From assembly GCF_003144535.1 (NCBI RefSeq), contig NZ_PHFJ01000009.1:62001-126000 (forward strand): a stretch of 64,000 bases of DNA, read 5' to 3'. Origin of the DNA: Proteus penneri. Lineage in GTDB: Bacteria; Pseudomonadota; Gammaproteobacteria; Enterobacterales; Enterobacteriaceae. The notes beneath the pieces are model-generated. The model had not been told where the DNA came from. It did not search any database and saw only the letters and a program-made list of their open reading frames with translations. The position numbers were made by a program, and so were the translations under genes. This document shows, piece by piece, positions 8,617 to 17,348 of the stretch. Within the stretch, counting starts at the first letter, position 1, and each line of letters begins with the position of its first letter.

Positions 8617-9072
8617 ATGAGTTTTTTTAATAAATTAAAAGAAGGTTTTAATACAAGCCGTTCTGAGTTAGCCAAGCAAGTTGGTCGCTTTAAAAATAAA
8701 AAATTTATGCAAGGTACTGTTGCAGTTTGTGCGCGTATTGCCATTGCGAGTGACGGTGTCAGTTCTGAAGAAAAACAGAAGATGCTTGGTTTTTTAAAAG
8801 CATCGGATGAACTTAAAGTTTTTGATACTTCTGAAGTTATCGAATTCTTTAATAAGCTAATCTTGAGTTTCGAATTCGATACTGAAGTCGGTAAAGGCGA
8901 AACCATGAAGTATATTCTGGCAATGAAAGATCAGCCAGAAGCTGCGCAATTAGCTATTCGTGTCGGTATTGCTGTTGCGAAAAGTGATGGTGATTTTGAC
9001 AATGATGAAAAAGAAGCTGTGCGTGCTATTGCCATTGCATTAGGCTTTCAGCCCGCAGAATTTGGTTTGTAA
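8617..9072 (+). CDS. terB: TerB, tellurite-resistance protein
   Basis: The 151-residue all-helical protein matches TerB: an N-terminal FFNKLKEGFNTSRSEL segment, then two acidic metal-binding repeats, ASDGVSSEEKQKM and KSDGDFDNDEKEAV (about residues 42-54 and 126-139). TerB links cytoplasmic Ter proteins to the membrane protein TerC. The start is placed at 8617, where AAGGA lies 7 nt upstream; the open frame extends further 5' into terA, but that part reads only as overlap. The gene follows terA by 25 nt. Confidence 0.93.
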   Translation: MSFFNKLKEGFNTSRSELAKQVGRFKNKKFMQGTVAVCARIAIASDGVSSEEKQKMLGFLKASDELKVFDTSEVIEFFNKLILSFEFDTEVGKGETMKYILAMKDQPEAAQLAIRVGIAVAKSDGDFDNDEKEAVRAIAIALGFQPAEFGL

Positions 9073-9106
9073 TTAATTTTATATAGGGAACCGTTCAGGA
9101 ATTATT

Positions 9107-10147
9107 ATGGTATCCACACATATTGGTTTTCCGACAGAAACTGTCATTGTCTTTGTTGTACTTGCGATTGGCGCTATTTTTATCGACTTATTTATGCATC
9201 GTGCAGATAAGCCAGTAACGTTAAAGAATGCCATCTTTTGGTCTATATTCTGGGTTGCCATTGCAATGGTATTCGCAGGATTCCTTTATATTCACCATGG
9301 TGCAGAAGTTGCGAGCTTATTCGTAACAGGTTATGCATTAGAGAAAGTGCTTTCCGTTGATAACTTGTTTGTCATGATGGCGATTTTCTCTTGGTTTGCG
9401 GTACCTGATCGCTTCCGTCACCGCGTTCTTTATTGGGGTATTATCGGTGCTATCGTTTTCCGTGGGATCTTTGTTGCCATCGGTACAGGACTGCTAAGTT
9501 TAGGACCATATGTTGAGATAGTATTCGCCTTAATCGTTGCTTGGACGGCAGTGATGATGCTGAAAAGCGGTGATGACAGTGAAGAGATTGAAGACTATTC
9601 ACAACATCTTGCTTATCGCTTAGTTAAACGATTTTTCCCTATATGGCCAAAAATCACTGGACACGCTTTCTTATTAACACAAAAAGAAGTTGATGCTGAA
9701 TTAGCAAAACCAGAAAACAAAGAGATTACTATCGGTCGTGGTACAAAAGCTGCGTTATATGCAACACCACTTATGTTGTGTGTGGCTGTTGTAGAGCTTT
9801 CCGATGTGATGTTTGCTTTCGACTCGGTTCCCGCTATTATCGCAGTAAGCCGTGAACCCCTTATTGTTTATAGTGCAATGATGTTCGCAATCTTAGGCTT
9901 ACGTACGCTTTACTTCGTGTTAGAAGCGTTAAAACAGTATCTGGTTTACCTTGAAAAAGCGGTTATTGTGTTGTTGTTCTTTATTGCCGTAAAACTAGGT
10001 TTAAATGCAACAGACCATATCTGGCAACATGGATACAGCATTTCCGCGACAACTAGCTTATTTGTTGTGCTAGGTGTTCTTGCTCTGGGGATTATTGCAA
10101 GTTTTGTATTCCCAGAAAAAAAGGATGATCAAGGTAAGACAAATTAA
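9107..10147 (+). CDS. terC: TerC, integral membrane protein of the ter system
   Basis: The 346-residue protein has about nine hydrophobic segments and the TerC signature: SVDNLFVMMAIFSWF (about residues 84-98) and ELSDVMFAFDSVPAI (about 233-247), whose acidic residues lie inside membrane helices and are thought to contact metal ions. A central hydrophilic loop (about 150-205) separates the two halves. TerC is the membrane anchor of the complex and, with TerB and TerD, is central to tellurite resistance. An AGGGAA-type ribosome site precedes the ATG. The gene lies between terB and terD in the same operon. Confidence 0.95.
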   Translation: MVSTHIGFPTETVIVFVVLAIGAIFIDLFMHRADKPVTLKNAIFWSIFWVAIAMVFAGFLYIHHGAEVASLFVTGYALEKVLSVDNLFVMMAIFSWFAVPDRFRHRVLYWGIIGAIVFRGIFVAIGTGLLSLGPYVEIVFALIVAWTAVMMLKSGDDSEEIEDYSQHLAYRLVKRFFPIWPKITGHAFLLTQKEVDAELAKPENKEITIGRGTKAALYATPLMLCVAVVELSDVMFAFDSVPAIIAVSREPLIVYSAMMFAILGLRTLYFVLEALKQYLVYLEKAVIVLLFFIAVKLGLNATDHIWQHGYSISATTSLFVVLGVLALGIIASFVFPEKKDDQGKTN

Positions 10148-10200
10148 TAAATATTCTTGAGAAATCAGAATATTAAAAACAAAACTAAAGAGGTTATAAA

Positions 10201-10779
10201 ATGAGCGTTTCTCTTTCTAAAGGTGGTAATGTCTCTCTGAGCAAAGCAGCCCCAACGATGAAAAACGTCCTTGTCGGACTTGGTTGGGATGCCCGTTCTA
10301 CAGATGGTCAAGATTTTGACTTAGATGCATCTGTATTTTTGTTAGCTGCAAATGGAAAAGTGCGTAGCGATGCCGATTTCATTTTTTATAACAATTTAAG
10401 ATCTGCTGATGGTTCTGTTGTTCATACTGGCGATAACCGCACTGGTGAAGGCGATGGTGATGATGAAGCGCTGAAAATCAAATTAGACATGATCCCAAAT
10501 GATGTCGATAAGGTTATCTTCGTTGTCACTATCCATGATGCGCAAGCACGTCGCCAAAGCTTTGGCCAAGTATCAGGTGCATTTATTCGTTTAGTTAATG
10601 ATGACAACCAAATCGAAGTGGCTCGTTATGACTTAACGGAAGATGCCTCAACGGAAACTGCAATGTTATTTGGTGAGTTATATCGCCATGGTACAGAGTG
10701 GAAATTCCGTGCTGTAGGTCAAGGTTATGCAGGGGGCTTAGGTTCAGTTTGTGCTCAATACGGTATTAATGCCTCTTGA
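10201..10779 (+). CDS. terD: TerD, calcium-binding stress protein
   Basis: A 192-residue TerD-family protein with all typical elements: [14 protein letters not shown] start, [20 protein letters not shown], and the double calcium site [13 protein letters not shown] (about residues 79-91). It is a near twin of TerE encoded next to it, including a 39-nt block identical at nucleotide level. TerD-family proteins bind Ca2+ and form part of the cytoplasmic Ter complexes. The ribosome site AAAGAGG precedes the ATG, and 53 nt separate it from terC. Confidence 0.95.
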   Translation: MSVSLSKGGNVSLSKAAPTMKNVLVGLGWDARSTDGQDFDLDASVFLLAANGKVRSDADFIFYNNLRSADGSVVHTGDNRTGEGDGDDEALKIKLDMIPNDVDKVIFVVTIHDAQARRQSFGQVSGAFIRLVNDDNQIEVARYDLTEDASTETAMLFGELYRHGTEWKFRAVGQGYAGGLGSVCAQYGINAS

Positions 10780-10860
10780 TAGCGGATCGATAAAATACTA
10801 ACTACACTGGTAGTCATAAGATGTGATTGCCAGTTTATTCAATAAAGTAGGAGCTTTGAT

Positions 10861-11436
10861 ATGGCAGTTTCCCTCGTTAAAGGTGGTAATGTTTCTCTGA
10901 CTAAAGAAGCACCAACAATGTCGGTTGCTATGGTTGGTCTAGGATGGGATGCCCGCGTGACAGATGGCGCAGAGTTTGACTTAGATGCGTCAGTATTCAT
11001 GGTAGGTGAAGATGGAAAAGTACTTTCAGACGCCAGTTTTATCTTCTTTAATAACAAAGTGAGTCAATGTGGAAGCGTTGAACACCAAGGAGATAACCGT
11101 ACTGGGGAAGGCGACGGTGATGATGAGCAAATCAAAATCACTTTATCAAAAGTCCCTGCTGAAGTGAAAAAACTAGTATTCGCGGTTACTATTTATGATG
11201 CAGAAAACCGTAAACAAAACTTTGGTATGGTTAGCAACAGTTTTATGCGCGTTTATAACAACGACAATAACACTGAAATTGCACGTTTTGATCTTTCTGA
11301 AGATGCATCAACAGAAACTGCAATGATCTTTGGTGAGTTATATCGCCATGGTACAGAGTGGAAATTCAAAGCAGTTGGTCAAGGTTTTGCGGGTGGTTTA
11401 AGTGCGTTAGCATCACAGCACGGCGTAAATATCTAA
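10861..11436 (+). CDS. terE: TerE, TerD-family tellurium-resistance protein
   Basis: 191 residues, with the same order of motifs as Ter[39 protein letters not shown] and [14 protein letters not shown]. It is the last gene of terZABCDE, followed by two hairpins. The 81-nt gap to terD carries a strong AGGAG ribosome site. TerD and TerE evidently arose by duplication; no terF is seen downstream, where a minus-strand HAD phosphatase is found instead. Confidence 0.94.
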   Translation: MAVSLVKGGNVSLTKEAPTMSVAMVGLGWDARVTDGAEFDLDASVFMVGEDGKVLSDASFIFFNNKVSQCGSVEHQGDNRTGEGDGDDEQIKITLSKVPAEVKKLVFAVTIYDAENRKQNFGMVSNSFMRVYNNDNNTEIARFDLSEDASTETAMIFGELYRHGTEWKFKAVGQGFAGGLSALASQHGVNI

Positions 11437-11447
11437 GACTCTATCAT

Positions 11448-11473
11448 ATAGCCCTCGCTTTTGCGGGGGCTAT
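11448..11473 (+). terminator. Hairpin after terE
   Basis: ATAGCCCTCGC pairs with GCGGGGGCTAT (one G-T pair) around a TTTT loop, 11 nt past the terE stop. The following sequence is only moderately T-rich. It probably works together with the second hairpin at 11490. Confidence 0.7.
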
Positions 11474-11489
11474 GGTTTGTGTTGATAAG

Positions 11490-11519
11490 AAAAGAGTAAG
11501 TTATTATGACTCTTTTTTT
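11490..11519. terminator. Bidirectional terminator between terE and the HAD-IB gene
   Basis: AAAAGAGT (11490-11497) and ACTCTTTT (11509-11516) form a perfect 8-bp stem, followed by more T on the plus strand and preceded by A on the left, so it can stop transcription both ways. Its right arm overlaps the last codons of the convergent HAD gene. Confidence 0.7.
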
Positions 11520-12184
11520 GTCGTAATTTTGATTGGCGAATTTTTAGTTTTACGACGATCTGTATGAAAGTGACGCCAATGAGGATCTTGTGCGGCAAAA
11601 AGCAATTCATGATCGCCACGAGAGTCTCCCCAAGCTCTTAAATGATATTGTGTCAAATCCCCATAAATATTTTCTAATCGTTTGATTTTTTCACCACAAC
11701 GACAGTTATTACCAATAATTTTACCTGTTAATACACCTTCAACCACTTCAAGTGTTGTACCAATTAATTTAATGCCTAAGCGGTCAGCAAATGGCTGTAA
11801 TACCATTGCAGGTGATGCAGAGCAAATCGTCACTTCAGCATTATTCTTCACTTCTTCAGCAACAGCTAATAAGCCTGTAGGACGCATTAATTTGCTCCAG
11901 TAAAGCTTGCAAAATTCTTCTGCTTTTTCTTTTAACCATTGCTCATCAATATTGGTTAGGAAGGTTTTAATCAACACTTCTTTTAACTCATCGCGCGTGA
12001 GTTTGCGTCTAAAACAACGTAATGTTGGTGATACCATTTTAATCAAACGGCGTGAGAATTTACGTTTGCCAAAGGCGAATTTTAGAAAAGGGATAAAACT
12101 GTCGTGATAGGTTAGCGTGCCATCAAAATCAAACACTGATAACGTTTTTACGGTGTTTTTCGCGTTTTCAAATTGGGGTTGCAT
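11504..12184 (-). CDS. HAD-IB family hydrolase
   Basis: About 226 residues. The nucleophile motif SVFDFDGTLTYHDSF is near the N-terminus, TICSASPAM supplies motif II, and WGDSRGDHELL supplies motif III. This pattern is HAD subfamily IB (SerB-like, often annotated as phosphoserine phosphatase-related hydrolases of unknown substrate). The start is placed at the ATG ending at 12184 (GGAG 11 nt upstream); a longer frame to 12226 lacks a ribosome site. It converges with terE and shares a bidirectional terminator. No operon partner is present, so the substrate cannot be guessed. Confidence 0.8.
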   Translation of the reverse strand: MQPQFENAKNTVKTLSVFDFDGTLTYHDSFIPFLKFAFGKRKFSRRLIKMVSPTLRCFRRKLTRDELKEVLIKTFLTNIDEQWLKEKAEEFCKLYWSKLMRPTGLLAVAEEVKNNAEVTICSASPAMVLQPFADRLGIKLIGTTLEVVEGVLTGKIIGNNCRCGEKIKRLENIYGDLTQYHLRAWGDSRGDHELLFAAQDPHWRHFHTDRRKTKNSPIKITTKKES

Positions 12185-12731
12185 ACAGGGTAAGGCTCCG
12201 TAAATCATCAGAGTTTTTAAGTTCATTAAACTTATTATATCACTGTTCTCAAAATGAGACAGCGTGTCTATTGGTTATTCAAAATCACTAATTTTTATGT
12301 GTACAAGTACAAATTATTTATGTAACTAATAAAAAAGATATCTTATAAAACAAATCGCTGATTATTTTAAATGTAGATATTAATTATTGATGGATTAGTA
12401 TTATTAAAAAATATTAATTTATCGCTTTTATATTTATAGAGTATTCAATGTTTATTGTTTTTTTCTGCGTTTAAATTTTTGACTTATTTTTAGTTTTAAT
12501 TAAAGTCAAAATTTAGTTGCCTACTAACTAATAACACTGAAATACTATTTCATTGCGGTATATTATTTTCGTTAACTGTTTAAAAACAGAGTAAAAAACC
12601 AATGGATATCATGGATTGAGAATTGTAATAAGTGTTTGTATTGATAATTCTGATTAATGAGTAAATAAAATCTATTTCGTGCCGATAAATGAGTACATTT
12701 GTAATATTTTATTGCCGGGGTAGATTATTTC
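12185..12731. other. AT-rich intergenic region before the chemoreceptor gene
   Basis: 547 bases of AT-rich DNA hold the divergent promoters of the HAD-IB and chemoreceptor genes. No coding frame, RNA gene or strong palindrome was recognised. Confidence 0.5.
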
Positions 12732-14255
12732 ATGAGTATTGAAAGATCAGCTAAAGTAGGTTCTATCATACTATTAGTTCTTTTCTTATTATCATCTGTA
12801 TTGTCGTCGTTTTTTATTTATAGAATGCAAGAAAACTTTGCATCATTGGATTCCTTGAATACCAGATTGAATAGTGTACAAGAAGCAAGGTATGAATTAG
12901 CGACCATTCGTTCTCACGTCAACTACCTGATGTTGTTGAAAACAATGACGGATGTGAATAAGCAAGAAACAATTAAATCACTTGTTACTGAAGCAAAAGA
13001 GCTGGCGACAAAATCAAAAGCAACGATTACACATTGGGTAGGCGTGAAGAAGATAAGTCCTGATGCTCAACGTAATTCAGAACAATTATCAGTGCTATTC
13101 TATTATCTTCTCGATGAGCTGATTGCACCTATCGATACGCTAGATTACACAGAATCAAACCTCTCCAATGATTTTAATCGCTTATCTGATCTCTTTGATG
13201 AATATCTTATTATCACTAAAGGTGTGAATGATGACATTAAAGCGCAGCAAGTTTGGATGGTACAGTTGTCACTTTACACAACGATTATTGCACTGGGGAT
13301 CATTCTTGTTCTTCTTTATATTGTCATCCGTTGGGTCAATAAAACGTTTATCTTTAATTTGAATACATTATCAGCCATTTTGCAGAAAGTGGGAGAGGGA
13401 GATTTAAGTTTTACTCTACCTAAGAAACGAAATGATGAGTTTGGCACCTTGTTCTCTAATGTGGGTGACATGCAAACTGCACTAACATCGACTATTCAAC
13501 TTGTTAAAGAAGAAGCACTAGAGATCAAAAAAGGTTCAGCAGAAATTGCGTCTGGCAACCAAGATCTCTCTTCACGTACTGAAGAGCAAGCAAGTGCTCT
13601 GCAACAAACAGCAGCAAGTATGGAAGAGATAAAAATTGCAGTAGTAAATAATACTGATAATGCGATTTTAGCAAACTCGATTACCGCAGAAACCCGCGAT
13701 TTAGCAATTGATGGTTCTAACATTATGAATGATGCGATTAACTCAATGAAGAAAATTGAGGTAGGAACATTAAAAGTCGCTGAAATCAATGATGTGGTTA
13801 ATAACATAGCAAGCCAAACTAATATTCTGGCATTAAATGCCGCCGTTGAAGCTGCACGTGCTGGTGAGCAAGGCCGTGGATTTACGGTTGTTGCAACAGA
13901 AGTGAGAAATTTAGCAGCGAGAAGTGCGGATGCTGCACGTGAAATTAACCAAATTATCAGAGAATCCGTTGCGGATGTGGCTTATGGTAGAGAATTAGTA
14001 AATAGAACTGGCGAGCATATGCAGGATATCGTCTCTTCTATTACTAAAGTTAGCGATATCATGCAAGGTATTAGTATTGCATCAGAAGAGCAAAAAGTGG
14101 GTATTGAACAGATCGCAGTAGCTATTAACCAAATGGATTCTGTTGTTCAGCAAAATGCGACCTTAGTTGAACAAGGTGCAACTTCAACAATGATTTTAGA
14201 TGAAAAAGCACAAAACTTAACTGATAAAGTGTCGATCTTTAAGGTTAAAGAATAA
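12732..14255 (+). CDS. Methyl-accepting chemotaxis protein
   Basis: 507 residues with the classical transmembrane chemoreceptor plan: a first membrane helix (about 11-31), a periplasmic four-helix ligand domain (about 32-175), a second membrane helix (about 180-200), a HAMP linker, and a signalling domain with the hairpin-tip NIASQTNILALNAAVEAARA (residues about 357-376) then GEQGRGFTVVATEVRNLAAR. It signals through CheA/CheW to the flagellar motor. The C-terminus (FKVKE) lacks the NWETF-type pentapeptide that tethers CheR/CheB, so it probably depends on other receptors for adaptation. Ligand unknown. The gene is monocistronic, with its own terminator. Confidence 0.93.
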   Translation: MSIERSAKVGSIILLVLFLLSSVLSSFFIYRMQENFASLDSLNTRLNSVQEARYELATIRSHVNYLMLLKTMTDVNKQETIKSLVTEAKELATKSKATITHWVGVKKISPDAQRNSEQLSVLFYYLLDELIAPIDTLDYTESNLSNDFNRLSDLFDEYLIITKGVNDDIKAQQVWMVQLSLYTTIIALGIILVLLYIVIRWVNKTFIFNLNTLSAILQKVGEGDLSFTLPKKRNDEFGTLFSNVGDMQTALTSTIQLVKEEALEIKKGSAEIASGNQDLSSRTEEQASALQQTAASMEEIKIAVVNNTDNAILANSITAETRDLAIDGSNIMNDAINSMKKIEVGTLKVAEINDVVNNIASQTNILALNAAVEAARAGEQGRGFTVVATEVRNLAARSADAAREINQIIRESVADVAYGRELVNRTGEHMQDIVSSITKVSDIMQGISIASEEQKVGIEQIAVAINQMDSVVQQNATLVEQGATSTMILDEKAQNLTDKVSIFKVKE

Positions 14256-14297
14256 GACTAATAAGTTAAATTAGTCACTTAATATTATATGTAAAAT

Positions 14298-14340
14298 AAG
14301 CTCACTTTAATCGAGATATTAGAGTGAGCTTTATTTTTTT
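14298..14340 (+). terminator. Chemoreceptor gene terminator
   Basis: AAGCTCACT (14298-14306) pairs perfectly with AGTGAGCTT (14323-14331), followed by TATTTTTTT. It lies 42 nt after the stop codon. Confidence 0.88.
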
Positions 14341-14519
14341 AAGCGTATTTTTCTTTTTTGTTGTATCAGTCTAGATAATCAGTTGATAGTGAGGAATAAA
14401 AATATACGGTATATCAGATAAAAAAGCGCGTATTACGAATTTGCCTTGATGAGTGCGAGTAAAGAATTCTTTTAACTTTTACACAACAACTCACTCGAGA
14501 TGAAATGTATAAAAATTTT

Positions 14520-15380
14520 TTATACATACGACATAACAACAAAAGCAAAAGCTGAGAATGGTCCAGGCTCTACTTGACCTGTAGGAGTGAAAAGAGTGGA
14601 TGTAACCGTAAATCTGTTATCATTAGCAGATAGATTAAACAGAGTCCTATTTACAGCTGGTTTATCATTAATAGTGAGTATGCTATATAGTTCATTTTCT
14701 CTTAATCTTACTCTAGTACCTATATTAGGATTACTATTTTCTTCATTAGGACTCATTAACGATAAATACATCTCAGCGTTTTGGTTGCAGCGAACGATAA
14801 AATCACCAGACACAGTATTTCCTGCAACTTCATCTACAACGAGTTCGCGGTGATCCAAATCAATACCAGCGGTTTCTAAAGAACATTCTACATCAGGCGG
14901 ATTAGGTAGACTACTGCACTCGCCCCCTGACATTATTTTATATGACATATTAATACCTGATGTAGATATACCAATTGCTCCACACCATGTGATACCCTCG
15001 CTTGTTCTATTTGGTGCTGTTGCTTGATTTACATAATAGTAGGAGCCCAAACGCTCATACATTGCAGTTAAAGCGTCACCAACAGTTGTACCTTTAAAAT
15101 AAATATTTTCTTGTTCTGAATCAAGATAACGTAAATCATCAGGACCACGAGATAAAGTCTGCGTGTTTATGCCTACCCAACACCCGTTCAAACAATTAGC
15201 ATTTAAGGGTTCTTTCGATTTTAAACCCTCTTCACTTAAATATAAAACTGAAGTATATTCGAACTGTTTACCTTGTGGAGCACTTGGATTAATTCTATAT
15301 TTAGGAATACTTACATACCAAGCATTATTAGCAAAAGATAGCATAGGGAAAAATAATAGAAATACAAATAACTTTCTCAT
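14520..15380 (-). CDS. Two-domain fimbrial tip adhesin
   Basis: 286 residues, with a signal peptide (cleavage after about residue 17, LSFA). An N-terminal putative receptor-binding domain (about 18-155) contains several cysteines (NCLNGCWVG, TWCGAIG, GGECSS). The C-terminal pilin domain starts near VECSLETAG and ends in the donor-strand motif FAFVVMSYV. As the last gene of a chaperone-usher operon with this two-domain layout, it corresponds in position to the MrpH adhesin of P. mirabilis MR/P fimbriae. The mature protein has a single histidine (LDHRE), so a histidine-triad zinc site of the kind described for MrpH is not possible here. The ligand is unknown. Confidence 0.82.
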   Translation of the reverse strand: MRKLFVFLLFFPMLSFANNAWYVSIPKYRINPSAPQGKQFEYTSVLYLSEEGLKSKEPLNANCLNGCWVGINTQTLSRGPDDLRYLDSEQENIYFKGTTVGDALTAMYERLGSYYYVNQATAPNRTSEGITWCGAIGISTSGINMSYKIMSGGECSSLPNPPDVECSLETAGIDLDHRELVVDEVAGNTVSGDFIVRCNQNAEMYLSLMSPNEENSNPNIGTRVRLRENELYSILTINDKPAVNRTLFNLSANDNRFTVTSTLFTPTGQVEPGPFSAFAFVVMSYV

Positions 15381-15391
15381 AATATATGACC

Positions 15392-15940
15392 TTATGGATA
15401 TTCCAATTCGAATGTAGCTGTCGCCAAAAACTCACCAAAACCTAGTGACTTATTCCTTAATACTCTATCATCACCTTTAACAAAGGCTTTAAAAGCTAAA
15501 GCGTTATAGCCACTAATTAAATTCATAGCCTTTGTGCTTTGATTTAGGGGTAAAAATTTTCCATTATCTGTTTCTATCCCAATCCCTACTCCAGAGGCGA
15601 CACTACTGCTATCTAATGCAAGAAAACCACCTAACCCCTCACCGGAAGAAGACTTTCCAGTAAAAGTAACAATAACAGAATTGGCTATATCAGTTTTACA
15701 ATCATCTAATTCAATAGAAAAAGGGATACTACGTGTTCTATCGTGTATATAAAGATATTTGCCAATAATATCGCCAAATTCTACATTTATAATCTTATTT
15801 CTTATTTTACAAGGAGCGTTTAATATTGAACCATGAATATAGATATTAGTCTGATTATTTCCTGAAGAAGCAGAATAGGAAATATTAGGTATAAATATAA
15901 GAGCAAATATTATTAAAATTATTTCTTTTATCATTTTCAT
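15392..15940 (-). CDS. Minor fimbrial subunit
   Basis: 182 residues: signal peptide (to about IPNISYSA), first beta-strand with IHGSILNAPCKI containing the first disulphide cysteine, the second cysteine in SIELDDCKTD, and the C-terminal FGEFLATATFELEYP strand read by chaperone and usher. The order upstream of the adhesin suggests an adaptor near the fimbrial tip, comparable to MrpG or MrpF. It sits 11 nt before both neighbours on the minus strand, in one operon. Confidence 0.85.
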   Translation of the reverse strand: MKMIKEIILIIFALIFIPNISYSASSGNNQTNIYIHGSILNAPCKIRNKIINVEFGDIIGKYLYIHDRTRSIPFSIELDDCKTDIANSVIVTFTGKSSSGEGLGGFLALDSSSVASGVGIGIETDNGKFLPLNQSTKAMNLISGYNALAFKAFVKGDDRVLRNKSLGFGEFLATATFELEYP

Positions 15941-15951
15941 AATAAATATCT

Positions 15952-16578
15952 CTATTCATAAGATAGTAAAAAGTAAATAATCGCTGTATAGTTGCTCGCT
16001 TTTAAATCTTGAGAAATTCGTACAGGTGCTAAATTATAAGTCAAAATATTTTGCCCAGGCTGCAAAATCTCAGGTGTCGTATATTCATTCAACGATATTG
16101 TTTTCTTATCTTTATCAAGAATAGCTAAACCAAAACCTTCTGCGCCAGTAACAGAAACTAGATTAGGGTAAAAAGGAACTGTTTTGGCATAAAAATTTAT
16201 TTTAACAGATGGTTGTATATGACTCCAAAAAGAAGTACCCAACTTTTTATTTATTGCACTTGCTGGTGTTCTAATACAATCTATTAGTTCAATAGAAAAA
16301 GGTATTGATTTATCGACTTTCCCAATATTTTGAAGTTCAGCAGTACCAATAATACCTAAATCAATTTCTTGATATTTAGATGTCATTGCCAACTTGCAAG
16401 GACTTTCAACAAGAGAACCATAAACATAAAGTTGCCCTTTAGCACCATCAATACCTTCAGTACTAGTGTACGGTCGGAATAGTGTTTGATTGGAATCTTT
16501 TTGTGCCATTGCATTTAAAGATAAAGAGAAAACAACTAATCCAACAACTTTATACAAAATAAAATTTGATAGTTTCAT
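15952..16578 (-). CDS. Minor fimbrial subunit
   Basis: About 208 residues. A signal peptide (to about LNAMAQ) precedes a pilin fold with VYGSLVESPCKL (first Cys), SIELIDCIRT (second Cys) and a C-terminal NYTAIIYFLLSYE strand. The chaperone stop and this start overlap in TAATGATG; the second ATG (ending at 16578) has better spacing to AAGG than the first (ending at 16581). It is somewhat longer than a major pilin, with an insertion between the strands, consistent with an adaptor subunit such as MrpE or MrpF. Confidence 0.83.
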   Translation of the reverse strand: MKLSNFILYKVVGLVVFSLSLNAMAQKDSNQTLFRPYTSTEGIDGAKGQLYVYGSLVESPCKLAMTSKYQEIDLGIIGTAELQNIGKVDKSIPFSIELIDCIRTPASAINKKLGTSFWSHIQPSVKINFYAKTVPFYPNLVSVTGAEGFGLAILDKDKKTISLNEYTTPEILQPGQNILTYNLAPVRISQDLKASNYTAIIYFLLSYE

Positions 16579-16580
16579 CA

Positions 16581-17321
16581 TTAGCCTTTTTCTTTTACAG
16601 CGCATTTATTGCTTACACAAGAAAAAGATACCTGAGAACGTCCACCATAATCATTAATATACGTAATCACAGGTTTAGAACCTAATACTGATGGATTAAC
16701 ATTTATAGTATCTTTACCAAATGGCGCTAACATAATTGGATTGAAATTAGGATCTGTTTTACTTTTTTCATCCTTTGCCATATTAACAATAGTAACGTAA
16801 TATGGCGTTGGATTTTCAACAGTGTAGTTACTACTATTTTCTTGTAGCACTACCTTTTCTTGCCATGGATTATTAATAATATCCGTTCCACTCATAATTA
16901 ACTTTTCTGGTCTATAGAAAAGCTTAATTTTAGTTTGTAACGCAAGTTGTAAAACATTAGCTTTTTCACTCTTAGGTGGAATCTCTCTTAGATTAAAATA
17001 AAATATACTTTCTCTGTCTTGTGGTAATGTTTGTAAGACATTAATAGCTTCTATTTTAACTTGTGTCGGTTTTCCAGGTTCAACTCGCTGTACAGGAGGA
17101 ACAACAACAAATGGTGACTGGATTTTAACGCCCTTATCATTTTCAATCCACGCTTGAGCAAGATAAGGTAGTTTTTCACTTGTATTTGCAACATTCAAAG
17201 AAACAGATTTTTTATCTCCTTCAAATATCACTCTTGTGCGGTCTAAGGAAAGTGCTGCTTGTGCACTCGTGGAAATAACACATAATAACCCGATACAAAA
17301 ATTTTTATTTAGAATAGTCAT
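16581..17321 (-). CDS. Periplasmic fimbrial chaperone
   Basis: 246 residues of the PapD family: signal peptide (ending STSAQA), the subunit-anchoring arginine in LDRTRVIFEG, the chaperone signature IFYFNLREIPPKSEKANVLQ (about residues 105-124), and the lysine of the binding cleft in LQTKIKLFYRP. It donates a G1 strand to fimbrial subunits and delivers them to the usher encoded just upstream (27-nt gap). The C-terminus ends in a pair of cysteines (SFSCVSNKCAVK), also typical of chaperones of the Mrp type. Confidence 0.92.
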   Translation of the reverse strand: MTILNKNFCIGLLCVISTSAQAALSLDRTRVIFEGDKKSVSLNVANTSEKLPYLAQAWIENDKGVKIQSPFVVVPPVQRVEPGKPTQVKIEAINVLQTLPQDRESIFYFNLREIPPKSEKANVLQLALQTKIKLFYRPEKLIMSGTDIINNPWQEKVVLQENSSNYTVENPTPYYVTIVNMAKDEKSKTDPNFNPIMLAPFGKDTINVNPSVLGSKPVITYINDYGGRSQVSFSCVSNKCAVKEKG

Positions 17322-17348
17322 AACGTCAGCTCTATTAGAATTAAATTT

